A DNA stretch of 64,000 nucleotides from Sva-07 sp035527095 (GCA_035527095.1 DATLBC010000125.1:17184-81183); one strand, 5' to 3'. Shown: positions 43,574 through 52,133, numbered from the stretch's first letter. A program made the numbers and translations. The notes: a model not told the origin generated them from the sequence alone.

Positions 43574-44089
43574 ATGCGCAAGCCCACCGACGACCAGTTC
43601 GACGAGGGCCCGATCGCGTTCGAGATCATCGGCAACGACACCTCGTTCGCGGACCTGTACGCCGAGCAGTTCCTCCCGATGGTCCGACTCGCCACGCTGA
43701 TGTGCGGGCGGACCGAGGTCGCCCGCGACATCGTTCAGGACTCCTTCGTGAAGTTGCACCTCAAGTGGTCCGGCGTCGAGCATCCGTGCGCGTATCTGCG
43801 CAGCAGCGTGGTGAACGGGTGCCGGTCGCGCGCCCGTTGGGAACGGCTGCGTTGGGGGCGGACCAGTCGGCGCGAAGAGTCGACCGAGCAGACGCCGGAC
43901 GAGCTGTTCGACGTTCTCGGCACGCTTCCGAGCCGACAACGAGCGGCGATCGTCTTGAAGTACTACGAACAACGCACGGAGAACGAAATCGCCGACATCC
44001 TCGGATGTCGGCCCGGCACGGTCGGACCGCTGGTGTCGCGCGGTCTCTCCACGCTCCGGAACGAACTGGCTGATGGAGGTCGATCATGA
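43574..44089 (+). CDS. ECF RNA polymerase sigma factor (SigE-like)
   Basis: This 171-residue sigma factor has region 2 (FADLYAEQFLPMVRLATLMCGRTEVARDIVQDSFVKLHLKW, YLRSSVVNGCRSRAR). After a short linker comes region 4 (LGTLPSRQRAAIVLKYYEQRTENEIADILGCRPGTVGPLVSRGLSTLR), a helix-turn-helix for -35 recognition. It resembles the SigE/SigM-like ECF group common in Actinobacteria. The start follows a strong GGGAGGAG. The stop overlaps the ATG of the next gene, the usual layout for a sigma factor and its membrane regulator. Confidence 0.9.
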   Translation: MRKPTDDQFDEGPIAFEIIGNDTSFADLYAEQFLPMVRLATLMCGRTEVARDIVQDSFVKLHLKWSGVEHPCAYLRSSVVNGCRSRARWERLRWGRTSRREESTEQTPDELFDVLGTLPSRQRAAIVLKYYEQRTENEIADILGCRPGTVGPLVSRGLSTLRNELADGGRS

Positions 44090-45483
44090 GTTTCGAGGAC
44101 GAAATCGTGGAACAGCTGGCCGACCGAGCGCGGCAGATCGACGCGGTTCCGGACGCCGAATGGGTGCAGGCGGAGGCCGGCAGACGCCACGTCACGCGAC
44201 GAGTCCGGACCACGGCGTTGGGCGCGGTCGTCCTGATCGCCGTCGGGCTCGCCGGGGTCGTGTACGTCGCGAACGGCCGACCGAACCGTGCCTCCTCCAC
44301 CTCGGAGATCCCGGCGTCCACGGACGCCACGGAGTCGACCGACCTTCCGACCGAGACCCTCCCCGCCCTCGCCACAACGGGCTCACCCGACGTGGACCCG
44401 GCCGCCGACGCTGCATGGCCCCTCCTCGAGCGCACAACCCAGGAGATCTACCGTCGGACGCTGACGGACCGCGAGATCGTCGTCCGTCGGAGCGATCTCT
44501 CGTGGGCCGAATTCTTCGACCTCGAGTGGCGTGCGCCGACCGGTTCGGCCGAGTTGTGCATGGGTGACTACGTCCTGTTCGTGAGCGACCCGGCGACGCC
44601 GATGAGCCCCGGGAACACGTGGTACCCGGTCGAGGTGTTCGACGAGTTCGAGGGCGAAGTGGCGGTCGACATGAGCCAGCTGATCGCACTCGTCCGCACC
44701 ACCGGGCCCGCCGACGAGGTGGCGATCATCGAATCGGGCGACGAATACGACCGTGCCGGGTTCGTCGACGGTCTCGCCGTGCTCGACATGACCGACGTCT
44801 GGAACCGACCGGACTCCGGTCAGCCCGAGCTGGTCCTCGTCACCAGCGGGGTGACCGCGGAGCCGATCCCGTTTGCGCCCGGCTACGGACGCGCCACCGA
44901 GGAATTCCGCCAGGAGTGCCAACCCGGGCCGCCGCCGACATTGCCGCTGCCTCCCTCAGGCGTGCAGCCGCTCGATCCCGTCGCGGCCGAAGCCCAGATC
45001 CTCGACGCGTACGCACGGGCGCTCGACCGAACGATGATCCTCCCGGACGAGAACCCCCCGTCGGTGGACGACATCACCGGGATCCCGGAGGCCGCCGCGG
45101 AGGTCGATGCCGGCGAGATGGCCGAGGTTGCAGCTACGGCTGAGCACGACGTCGAGGAGTTGGTGTTCACCGCTCCGGACGAGGCCTGGTTCCGGTACAA
45201 GATCACAACGACCGCCGGGACGTTCACTGGACAGTTCGGGATCGCTCGCTTCAACGGCTCGGTCTGGCAGATCACACGCGACACCATCTGCCAGGATCTC
45301 CAGCGCGCCGGTGGTACGTGTGTCCCGGCCCCCGACCAGAACGTCCCACCGGAACCAGCTGGATGGTCCGAGGTTCTTGCCGACCACGAACGCTCCGAAC
45401 AGCTGTACTGGTCGTGGGACTGCCTCCCGCCGCCGTTCGGCCCCCAGGAGTGCGAGGACGACATCGGCGGAATCGGCGACTAG
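44086..45483 (+). CDS. Single-pass membrane protein coupled to the ECF sigma factor (putative anti-sigma)
   Basis: The 465-residue protein has a cytoplasmic N-terminus of about 40 residues, one membrane helix (TTALGAVVLIAVGLAGVVYVANG) and a Thr/Ser/Pro linker. The large extracytoplasmic part has no fold I recognise; it contains two Cys pairs that could form disulfides (near ELCMGDY and FRQECQPG, and at TICQDLQRAGGTC). The four-base overlap with the sigma gene and the topology suggest an anti-sigma or sensor partner, but the N-terminus lacks a clear HxxxCxxC zinc motif. Confidence 0.65.
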   Translation: MSFEDEIVEQLADRARQIDAVPDAEWVQAEAGRRHVTRRVRTTALGAVVLIAVGLAGVVYVANGRPNRASSTSEIPASTDATESTDLPTETLPALATTGSPDVDPAADAAWPLLERTTQEIYRRTLTDREIVVRRSDLSWAEFFDLEWRAPTGSAELCMGDYVLFVSDPATPMSPGNTWYPVEVFDEFEGEVAVDMSQLIALVRTTGPADEVAIIESGDEYDRAGFVDGLAVLDMTDVWNRPDSGQPELVLVTSGVTAEPIPFAPGYGRATEEFRQECQPGPPPTLPLPPSGVQPLDPVAAEAQILDAYARALDRTMILPDENPPSVDDITGIPEAAAEVDAGEMAEVAATAEHDVEELVFTAPDEAWFRYKITTTAGTFTGQFGIARFNGSVWQITRDTICQDLQRAGGTCVPAPDQNVPPEPAGWSEVLADHERSEQLYWSWDCLPPPFGPQECEDDIGGIGD

Positions 45484-45613
45484 CTCGATGCGTCTCCGCG
45501 GATCTGTCGGGTCAGGGAGGACCTGGCGGCGTGGCCGGGTGGTGAGGCTGCGGGGTGTCGCTTGCCCGTTCGGCGATCACCGCCGTGATGCTCGAAGGTC
45601 GGCGCCGACGAGT

Positions 45614-46531
45614 TCACATCTCCGGTCGATACACGGCCTCGTCGGCTCCAGCGAGCGCTGCAGCGAGTTCGTCGTCGGTCCACGTGCCCTGCCGTCGCAC
45701 CCACGTCTCGCGGGGATGTTGCCACAGCGCGAGCTTCGACCCGTTGAAGGTGACCAACTGGCTGCGTAGGTGATCGGCCCGCTCGCTACACAGGTGCACG
45801 AGCACACGAGCGATATCCGCTGGGTCCCCGAAACCCATGTCGCGCGGTGACGGCGCAGCGGTGCCCTTCGACTCGGCTCGCTGTCGCACCCCGTCGAACA
45901 CCACCTGGGTCATGTCGGTCTCGGCAACCGGCCAAAGCGCGTTGGTGCGGATCCCGAAGCGGCGCAATTCCAGGTCCCACGCGTACAGCATCCCCATGAC
46001 ACCGGCCTTCGATGCGGCGTAGTTGGTCTGCCCGACGGACCCGACGAACGCGGAACCCGAGATGACCTGCAGCAGGAGACCGCTGCCCTGGTCGCGCATG
46101 GCTCGCACAGCATGGCGGCTCACCGACCAGGTACCGCGCAGATTGACCGCAATGACCTCGTCGAACTCGTCCGGGGTCATGTTGAGCAGCGTCCGATCGC
46201 GGACGATGCCGGCGTTGTTGACGACGGCGTCGATGCCTCCGAACTGCTCGACGGCGGTGGCGATCAGCCGTTCGGCGATCGCGTCGTCGGCGACCGAACC
46301 CGGGCACGCCACTGCCGAGCCGCCCGCCAGGGTGATGTCCGAGACGACCTCGTCCACCAGGTCGCCGTTCGTACCGTTCACCACGACCCGAGCGCCGTCC
46401 GCTGCCAGCGCCTCGGCGAAGGCCCGGCCGAGCCCACGCGTCGAGCCCGTCACCACGATTCGTCGACCGTTGAGCTGTGACGTGACGAGTCGGCCGGAGG
46501 TGCAGAGATTCTTCTGCGCTTCCAGCCGCAT
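45614..46531 (-). CDS. SDR-family oxidoreductase
   Basis: This classical short-chain dehydrogenase of about 305 residues has the cofactor motif TGSTRGLGRAF, NNAG at DAVVNNAGIVRD, the catalytic Ser in ISGSAFVGS and YAASK. A C-terminal 50-residue extension (WQHPRETWVRRQGTWTDDELAAALAG) resembles that of acyl-CoA or steroid-type SDRs. The ATG at 46531 was chosen; an upstream ATG at 46585 would add 18 residues and lies closer to the operator-containing promoter. The substrate is unknown. Confidence 0.85.
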   Translation of the reverse strand: MRLEAQKNLCTSGRLVTSQLNGRRIVVTGSTRGLGRAFAEALAADGARVVVNGTNGDLVDEVVSDITLAGGSAVACPGSVADDAIAERLIATAVEQFGGIDAVVNNAGIVRDRTLLNMTPDEFDEVIAVNLRGTWSVSRHAVRAMRDQGSGLLLQVISGSAFVGSVGQTNYAASKAGVMGMLYAWDLELRRFGIRTNALWPVAETDMTQVVFDGVRQRAESKGTAAPSPRDMGFGDPADIARVLVHLCSERADHLRSQLVTFNGSKLALWQHPRETWVRRQGTWTDDELAAALAGADEAVYRPEM

Positions 46532-46584
46532 CGCCACCACTGACCGACTCGTTCCACTCGCTGTTGTGGAATGAACAAACACCA

Positions 46585-46644
46585 TTGACTGTCCCGTCAA
46601 ATGGGACATACTAAGTCTCACGCACTGTCCCACCAGACGGGACA
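46585..46644. promoter_or_regulatory. Two TGTCCC-N7-GGGACA palindromes in a divergent promoter
   Basis: TGTCCCGTCAAATGGGACA (46590-46608) and TGTCCCACCAGACGGGACA (46626-46644) have the same arms, with centres 36 bases apart. Between them lies TAGTAT on the minus strand (46613-46608), a good -10 box for the SDR gene. On the plus strand, TTGACT at 46585-46590 overlaps the first site. A dimeric repressor (TetR-type or similar) is the natural reader; none is encoded nearby. Confidence 0.65.
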
Positions 46645-46714
46645 TTCAGTGGATTCGTTGAGCAGACCGCTCCGGATTCGCCGCTGCGAGAAATCAAGAA
46701 GGAGGAGCACTGCC

Positions 46715-46951
46715 ATGTCCAATAACACATCCAAGAACGCGTCAACCAAGCAATCAAGCCGAGCCTCAAGTGGCGGCGACATTGTCGTGAGAGCCACGCC
46801 CCGCCCAGAGCCGGATCTGCGCCGCTTGGCCCGCGCGCTGATCGAGCTGGCGCAGCAGGAGATCTCTCGCGAATCCGAAGCCCAAGAAGCCACCTGCGAC
46901 ATCGACCAATCGGCGGAAACGACGAACGACGACGAGGCGGCGGCGGCATGA
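46715..46951 (+). CDS. Small hydrophilic protein of unknown function
   Basis: The 78 residues have a Ser/Asn/Lys-rich start (MSNNTSKNASTKQSSRAS), a predicted helix (PDLRRLARALIELAQQEISRE) and an acidic tail. The ribosome-binding site AAGGAGGAG is strong. The codon choice in the first 20 codons is noticeably more A-rich than in neighbouring genes. The stop overlaps the ATG of the next small gene. Such trios of tiny coupled genes occur next to recombinases on actinobacterial mobile DNA, but no recombinase is present here, so that link is tentative. Confidence 0.6.
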   Translation: MSNNTSKNASTKQSSRASSGGDIVVRATPRPEPDLRRLARALIELAQQEISRESEAQEATCDIDQSAETTNDDEAAAA

Positions 46952-47106
46952 GTAACAAGTCCAACCTCACGAAAATCGAGCTGGTCGGGTTTCGGGCGAC
47001 TGTGAATGGGCGCCCGAGCACACCGCCCGCCTCGGTGATCCTGGGGCGGGCGGTTGCGCTTCTCGGCGCCGACCGTCACACCCGGTCGTCATCATCTCGG
47101 CAGTGA
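46948..47106 (+). CDS. Small protein (52 aa) of unknown function
   Basis: It encodes MSNKSNLTKIELVGFRATV, then GRPSTPPASVILGRAVALLG and an Arg/Ser-rich end. It begins in an ATGA overlap with the gene before and ends in a GTGA overlap with the gene after, which is the main evidence that it is translated. I recognise no family. Confidence 0.5.
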   Translation: MSNKSNLTKIELVGFRATVNGRPSTPPASVILGRAVALLGADRHTRSSSSRQ

Positions 47107-47189
47107 CCGACGAACCGACCCCCGAAGATCTCGAGCAGCTCGCCCGCTCCCTCGCGATGTCGGGAGTGCTCGGCCAGCGGGCGGCTTAG
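47103..47189 (+). pseudogene. Truncated copy of a small gene duplicated at 47874
   Basis: The frame starts with GTG overlapping the previous stop and encodes 28 residues, MTDEPTPEDLEQLARSLAMS and then GVLGQRAA. The first 23 codons are nearly the same, in DNA and protein, as those of the gene at 47874. The match ends at GVLG, after which a stop soon follows. It is probably the broken copy of a duplication. Confidence 0.55.
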
Positions 47190-47731
47190 TAGCTGAGCGT
47201 CCCGCTCCAGGTGGAGGAAATGGCCCCATTAAGAACGGACGAGGAGACAACTCCTTCGCCGCCGGCTCCAAGGAAGCGTCCAGTTCCGCCAGTGATCGAG
47301 TACGTGCCTTGAGGTTCAGTCAGACCCTCGCCGTCACCGCAACCGGTCACGGACGTGGTCGCCTCCAGGGTGTCTCCATTCGCGGCCACGAAGGTCGTCT
47401 GCGACGTCGACGCGAACTCGACGCCACCCGGGCACGACCTCAGGAAGTAGATCGTGAGCACTCCGGTAGCGCTGCTCGAGCTGAGGCCGAGGTGCGTCGC
47501 ATTGCCAGTCTGGTCGAACCCTTGGTCGCACTCCAAGGTCGGCTCGCCGCCCCCGATGAAGACCAGATCGCAATCAGACAACGGCTCGTTGGCGACAGTG
47601 CCGCTCGTGCGCAACATGAACGGCCGCTCGACAGACGTGCCGGCCAGCACGGGAGCACCCGAAGCGGCGACGCCGCCAACGGTGATAGCTGCAGCCGCGA
47701 CTCCAGCTGCCAGAACTTGTCGCATTCTCAT
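47186..47731 (-). CDS. Secreted beta-rich protein of unknown function
   Basis: This 181-residue protein has a signal peptide (VLAAGVAAAAITVGGVAASGAPVLA). Its mature beta-rich part contains four cysteines, likely disulfides, and the closing motif GTYSITGGTGRFLGAGGEGVVSSS. That Gly-rich 'TGRFxGAxGxG' motif resembles DUF3224 and allene-oxide-cyclase/dirigent-like barrels. ATG 47731 was chosen because AAAGGGG lies about ten bases upstream; ATG 47740 is an alternative. It is convergent with, and overlaps by four bases, the truncated small gene. Confidence 0.68.
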   Translation of the reverse strand: MRMRQVLAAGVAAAAITVGGVAASGAPVLAGTSVERPFMLRTSGTVANEPLSDCDLVFIGGGEPTLECDQGFDQTGNATHLGLSSSSATGVLTIYFLRSCPGGVEFASTSQTTFVAANGDTLEATTSVTGCGDGEGLTEPQGTYSITGGTGRFLGAGGEGVVSSSVLNGAISSTWSGTLSY

Positions 47732-47873
47732 AGTGGTCATCCCCTTTGACTTGACGCTCAGAGCGTCCCCCATTTGCGACAACAGACGCCTGTTGTCGTC
47801 GCACCCAATGTCGCAAATGTGCCCAAGACACGCAATATGGGATCCGTCACACCCCCACGCCAGACTCGCCACC

Positions 47874-48050
47874 GTGACCGACGTCGACCCCGAAGAACTC
47901 GAGCAGCTCGCCCGCTCCGTCGCGATGTCGGGAGTGCTCGGCGACCGGGACCGCATCGACGTCGTGACCGCCCTGCGCCGCCTCGCCGAAATCGACAAGG
48001 CGACACGCCGGCACCCGTCGGCCGGGCGACCTCGCAGCTCGGATCAGTGA
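47874..48050 (+). CDS. Small helical protein (58 aa) of unknown function
   Basis: It encodes MTDVDPEELEQLARSVAMSG, then VLGDRDRIDVVTALRRLAEID and a basic tail. It is predicted to be two helices. A truncated copy exists 770 bases upstream. The GTG start is shared by both copies, and the third-base pattern is that of a coding gene. The function is unknown. Confidence 0.55.
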   Translation: MTDVDPEELEQLARSVAMSGVLGDRDRIDVVTALRRLAEIDKATRRHPSAGRPRSSDQ

Positions 48051-48255
48051 CGCCGCACGTTCTAGGATTTCGACCACGGAGCGGATCACCGCCACCCAGC
48101 GGCCCGCAACGAGGCGCCCGGCCGTGGCATCCAACCGCCTCCGGCCGGGCGCCGACGTATGCGTCGGCCCATATGCCGTAGAACCCCAGAAGAACCCCCA
48201 GCGGTTCCGAGGGCAGATGTCGTGTCGGAGATCTTGCGTTCCACCAGAGGTTGTT

Positions 48256-48332
48256 TGGTGGGCGCAGAGGGACTCGAACCCCCGACATCTTCCTTGTAAG
48301 GGAAGCGCTCTAGCCAACTGAGCTATGCGCCC
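48256..48332 (-). tRNA. tRNA-Val (anticodon UAC), CCA encoded
   Basis: Read on the minus strand it starts GGGCGCATAGCTCAGTTGGC. The acceptor stem GGGCGCA pairs with TGCGCCC, the D arm is AGAGC-type, and the anticodon stem CTTCC/GGAAG has loop CTTACAA, giving anticodon TAC. The T arm is GGGGGTTCGAGTCCC-like, the discriminator is A, and CCA is encoded. All four stems are intact. Confidence 0.95.
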
Positions 48333-48387
48333 GGAGACGCAGAGGCTATCCCTCGATCGAGTCGGCCGATCGAGTCGTGCGGCAGCG

Positions 48388-49788
48388 TCAGGCGTCGGTG
48401 GCCAACTCGAGGAGTTCCGCGTGACCTGCAGCGACGCGATCGACGAGGTCGTGGAGGTCCGGCATCGCGTCCCAGTCCGAGTTGAAGCCCCAGCACAAGC
48501 TGTCGTCGTAACTCATCAACGCGATCCCCAGCGACTGATTCCCGATCAGCGGGAGCACCGGATACATGTCGAGCTGCCGGGCGCCGAGCAGGTAGAGCGG
48601 GACCCTGGGCCCTGGAATGTTGCTCACCGCGAGGTTCGCCGCGGTTCCTTGAGACCCACGTCGCAGCACCGGACCGAGGAGCGGGGGCGGAACGAACTCG
48701 ATCAACGAGCTCATCGCGTCGACGATCGACGGTTCGTTGGATCTCTTCAGCTCCCTCGTCACCTCGATGATTCGCTCCAGACGCACCCAGGGGTCGGCCT
48801 CGCCGATCGGCAGCGGAACGATCAGATTCGACACCCGATTGCCGAGCGATCCCGTCTCGGATTCGGTCCGAGTGCTCACCGGCACCATCGCTCGGAGTTC
48901 GAGGTCGTCGACGGCGAGGCCCTCGTCCGCGAGGAAGCCGCGAAGCGCACCCGTCGTGAGTGCGAGCGCAACGTCGTTGACCTTTCCCCCCGCCCGCACG
49001 GCAACATCATGCACCTCGTCGAACGAGAGCCGGATCCAATCGAAGCGACGATGAGGGCCTATCGGCGCATTCAACGGCGTAGTGGTGCCGCCGACGGATG
49101 TTTCTGCGAGCTCACGGAGCGCGCTCACCGACGGGAGCGCACCAGCCGACGCACTCCTGGAACGACGGAGCTGCGAGCCCAGGAATTCGATTGGCGCGAT
49201 CGATCGATGCCGGACCTCGTCGACGATGAGCTGCGCGTCGCCGGGTGACGGGCGCGGCACCCAGCGAGTGGGCGGATCTGGGCGGTAATCGGGATCGGGG
49301 CCGGCGAGCGTCCCGATGATCGCAAGACCGCCGATGCCATCGGCCACGCAGTGGTGGACCTTCGAGATCAACGCGAAGCATCCGCCCTCGACGCCGTCGA
49401 CGAACCAATGCTCCCACAGGGGCTTCCCGCGATCGAGCTCTTGCGACATGATGCGGCCTGCCAAGCGCTTGAGCTGGCGGATGTCGCCGGGCGGCGGGAG
49501 CGCGGTGTGACGCAGGTGGTAGTGGAGGTTGAAGTTCGCGTCGTCGACCCAGACCGGTTGTCCGAAGCCCTTCACCCAGGCCAGCTTCTGGCGGAGTCGG
49601 GGCACCAGGTGAAGTTGTGCGTCGACGAACGACTCGATCTGCTCGAAGTCGATCCCGCCGTTCGGCAGACGCAACGGTCCGGCATCGAAGAGCGACACCA
49701 CACCAACGTGCATGTGGGCACGACCGTCCTCCATGGCGAGGAAGCTCAGATCCTGACTGGACAGTCGTTCGTGGTACGTCTCGGTCAC
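48388..49788 (-). CDS. WES/DGAT-family acyltransferase (wax ester synthase / diacylglycerol acyltransferase)
   Basis: The 466-residue enzyme joins an acyl-CoA to a fatty alcohol or diacylglycerol to make storage lipid at the membrane. It has the catalytic HHxxxDG (KVHHCVADGIGG) near residue 140. Other family signatures include PLWEHWFVDGVEGG, the region KVNDVALALTTGALRGFL, SNIPGPRVPLYLLGARQLDMYPVLPL and the closing LMSYDDSLCWGFNSD. The GTG at 49788 follows GAGG at eight bases and gives the usual start (MTETYHERLSSQDLSFLAME). Actinobacteria often carry several paralogues; which lipid is made cannot be told. Confidence 0.9.
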   Translation of the reverse strand: MTETYHERLSSQDLSFLAMEDGRAHMHVGVVSLFDAGPLRLPNGGIDFEQIESFVDAQLHLVPRLRQKLAWVKGFGQPVWVDDANFNLHYHLRHTALPPPGDIRQLKRLAGRIMSQELDRGKPLWEHWFVDGVEGGCFALISKVHHCVADGIGGLAIIGTLAGPDPDYRPDPPTRWVPRPSPGDAQLIVDEVRHRSIAPIEFLGSQLRRSRSASAGALPSVSALRELAETSVGGTTTPLNAPIGPHRRFDWIRLSFDEVHDVAVRAGGKVNDVALALTTGALRGFLADEGLAVDDLELRAMVPVSTRTESETGSLGNRVSNLIVPLPIGEADPWVRLERIIEVTRELKRSNEPSIVDAMSSLIEFVPPPLLGPVLRRGSQGTAANLAVSNIPGPRVPLYLLGARQLDMYPVLPLIGNQSLGIALMSYDDSLCWGFNSDWDAMPDLHDLVDRVAAGHAELLELATDA

Positions 49789-49885
49789 GATCAGTGCCTC
49801 CTCTTCAGAGACGCTACACACGATCGACGGCGCGTGACCCACGCCCGCATCGCCAGTCGTCACGACGACGCGCAAGGATCACGGG

Positions 49886-50893
49886 ATGACATCGACGAAC
49901 ACCCGCGTGACACTCGCCCGCCGACCCGTCGGCGAGGCAACGCCCGACTGCTTCGCGCTCGAGGTCGAGCAACTCGACGCACTCCCCGATGGCCATGTCC
50001 GCGTCGCCGTCGAGTACGTCTCGGTCGACGCAGGAACCAGAACCATGCTGCGCGGTGAGGGCTTTCACCGTCAGGTCGGTCTCGGCGAGACGATTCTTGC
50101 CGGCGGCGTCGGACGCATCGTCGAGTCGGCTGTCGAGGGCTGGGACGTCGGTCAGGCCGTGGTCGGTGGCCTCGGCGTGCAGACAATCGCAACGTTGCAG
50201 CCCGACCAGCTGCTGCATCGGGTCGATGACTCGATGGGTCCACTGAGCTACTACCTCGGGGTGTTGGGTGCCTCGACGGGTGTGACGGCGTGGATCGGGG
50301 TGCGCTGTGTCGCCAAGCCCAAGCCAGGTGACATCTTCGTGGTGTCGGCCGCGGCGGGCGCCGTGGGGTCGATCGCGGGACAAATCGCCAAGCGCGACGG
50401 AGCGCATGTGATCGGCATCGCGGGAGGCCGGGCGAAGGTCGACTATCTCACGTCGCAGCTGGGCTTCGATGCGGCAATCGACTACAAGAACGACGATGTG
50501 AACGCGCGGCTTCGCGAGCTCGCCCCGGACGGCGTCAACGTGTTCTTCGACAACGTCGGCGGACCGATCCTCGATGCTGTGCTCGACAACCTGGCGATGC
50601 GAGCCAAAGTGGTCATCTGCGGCGCGATCTCGCAGTACGACGACATGGACAACGTGACCGGCCCATCGATGTATCTGCGCCTCGCAGAACGCCAGTCCTC
50701 GATGGAGGGATACGCCTTCTTCCACTTCCCCGAGAGCATCCTTCCCGCTGCTGAGGAACTCGCCAGTTGGCTCGCCGACGGCTCGCTCCACTTCACGGAG
50801 GAGATCCTGGAAGGCATCGACCGATACCCCGAGGCCCTGCAATTCATGTTCAACGGTGGCAACACCGGCAAGCTCCTCGTCAAGATCTCCTGA
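49886..50893 (+). CDS. Zinc-free MDR-type NADP-dependent reductase
   Basis: This 335-residue medium-chain reductase is of the leukotriene-B4-dehydrogenase/curcumin-reductase branch. It shows VEYVSVDAGTRTMLRG, LGVLGASTGVTAWIG, VVSAAAGAVGSIAGQIAKRDGAHVIGIAGG (nucleotide-binding) and FDNVGGPILDAVL. No catalytic zinc ligands are present. Such enzymes reduce the double bond of alpha,beta-unsaturated ketones with NADPH. The ATG is preceded by AAGGA. It is convergent with a truncated small membrane gene. Confidence 0.88.
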   Translation: MTSTNTRVTLARRPVGEATPDCFALEVEQLDALPDGHVRVAVEYVSVDAGTRTMLRGEGFHRQVGLGETILAGGVGRIVESAVEGWDVGQAVVGGLGVQTIATLQPDQLLHRVDDSMGPLSYYLGVLGASTGVTAWIGVRCVAKPKPGDIFVVSAAAGAVGSIAGQIAKRDGAHVIGIAGGRAKVDYLTSQLGFDAAIDYKNDDVNARLRELAPDGVNVFFDNVGGPILDAVLDNLAMRAKVVICGAISQYDDMDNVTGPSMYLRLAERQSSMEGYAFFHFPESILPAAEELASWLADGSLHFTEEILEGIDRYPEALQFMFNGGNTGKLLVKIS

Positions 50894-51027
50894 CCCGCTG
50901 ACGAGAGCGACGCCCAGCCGACCGCCGTCGCTGCGAAGCACACCCACAGCTCGGTGTTGGGGAATTGAGCGATCACCCACCGGCCCGACTGCCGGTCACG
51001 GAACAGCCAGTCGAGCGCGCCCTTCAC
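50893..51027 (-). pseudogene. N-terminal remnant of a small membrane protein gene
   Basis: GTG at 51027 overlaps the stop of the hydroxyacid-dehydrogenase gene (GTGA). The frame encodes VKGALDWLFRDRQSGRWVI, then AQFPNTELWVCFAATAVGW. This fits the start of small actinobacterial membrane proteins with an 'FRDRxTGRxxIAQxPNxPL' signature. The second helix and the usual end are missing, and the open frame simply runs on antisense to the MDR gene. I read it as a gene that lost its 3' half, but a longer fused product cannot be excluded. Confidence 0.4.
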
Positions 51028-52034
51028 GGCGCCGTGACGGCGTTCGGGCATGGCTCGCCGGCCAGGACGGCGGCGATGTTGCCGAGCGTGGTCTCGGCGA
51101 TGGCGGCGAGCGCTTCGTGAGTCAGGAACGCTTGGTGCGCCGTGATCAGCACGTTTGGGTACGTGAGCAAGCGGGCGAAGTTGTCGTCGTCGAGGATCTC
51201 GTCGCTGCGGTCCTCGAAGAAGAGGTCACCCTCCTCCTCGTACACGTCGAGCGCGAGCGAGCCGATGTGCCCCGACTTGAGTGCGTCGAGCACTGCAGCG
51301 GTATCGATCAGCGCTCCCCTGCCCGTGTTGACGAGCATCGCCCCGGGCTTCATCTTGGCGATCGAGGCGGCGTCGATCAGGTGATGCGTGTGTTCGTTGA
51401 GCGGGCAGTTCAGCGTGACGATGTCGCCGACCGAGAGGGCCTCGTCGAGGTCGACGTAGGTCACGCCCAGGTCGACGAGGCGTTGATCGACGACCGGGTC
51501 GAAAGCGACCACCTCACAGCGCAGGTGCCAGAGCAGCCGGGCGACGATGGCACCGATCTGTCCCGTTCCGATCACCGATGCGGTCTTGCCCGCCATGTCG
51601 AATCCGACCAGCCCGTCGAGCGAGAAATTGCGATCGCGCACGCGGTTGTGTGCCCGATGGATCTTCCGGTTGAGGGCAAGCATCAGTGCCAAGGTGTGCT
51701 CGGCGACAGCGTTCGGCGAATAGGCCGGCACCCGCACGACCGTGAGGCCGAGACGGGCCGCAGCATCGAGATCGACGTTGTTGAATCCGGCGCATCGCAA
51801 CGCAACGCACGTGGTTCCCGACGCGGCGAGCACCTCGAGCACGTCGGCAGACAGCTCGTCGTTGACGAATCCACAGACCACCTCGGCGCCACTCGCATAG
51901 CCGGCGGTCCACGGATTGAGCCGTGGCTGGTGGTACTGGATCTCCACCCTTTGCTCCTCGGAGCCTGCGGCATTCGCTGCGTCGAACGAGCGGCGGTCGT
52001 AGGGCTTGGCCGAGAACATCGCCATCGTCGTCAT
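51024..52034 (-). CDS. D-isomer-specific 2-hydroxyacid dehydrogenase (D-lactate dehydrogenase-like)
   Basis: This 336-residue cytoplasmic enzyme interconverts a D-2-hydroxy acid and the 2-keto acid with NAD. It has the catalytic-domain segment ALRCAGFNNVDLDAA, the NAD motif VIGTGQIGAIVARLL, the substrate Arg in NTGRGALIDTAAVLDAL, the Glu in EEEGDLFFED and the acid-base His in VLITAHQAFLTHEAL. The length and the EEEGDLFFEDRSDEI loop fit the LdhA subgroup. The start MTTMAMFSAKPYDRRSF was chosen; ATG 52025 is also possible. Confidence 0.92.
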   Translation of the reverse strand: MTTMAMFSAKPYDRRSFDAANAAGSEEQRVEIQYHQPRLNPWTAGYASGAEVVCGFVNDELSADVLEVLAASGTTCVALRCAGFNNVDLDAAARLGLTVVRVPAYSPNAVAEHTLALMLALNRKIHRAHNRVRDRNFSLDGLVGFDMAGKTASVIGTGQIGAIVARLLWHLRCEVVAFDPVVDQRLVDLGVTYVDLDEALSVGDIVTLNCPLNEHTHHLIDAASIAKMKPGAMLVNTGRGALIDTAAVLDALKSGHIGSLALDVYEEEGDLFFEDRSDEILDDDNFARLLTYPNVLITAHQAFLTHEALAAIAETTLGNIAAVLAGEPCPNAVTAP

Positions 52035-52133
52035 GAGCGTGATCCTTACCTCAACGACGCCCTTGCGCAATCCGCGTTCGTTGCCCGCGACCGCAGTTCA
52101 TCGTGGCGAAACGCAGCCGGAACACGGCATCCG

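Noticed and set aside
43286..43972. Minus-strand frame opposite the sigma-factor gene
   Set aside because: Antisense to clear sigma regions 2 and 4; no recognisable product.
46601..46714. N-terminal extension of the small gene at 46715
   Set aside because: It would translate through the operator palindromes; the ATG at 46715 has AAGGAGG at the proper distance.
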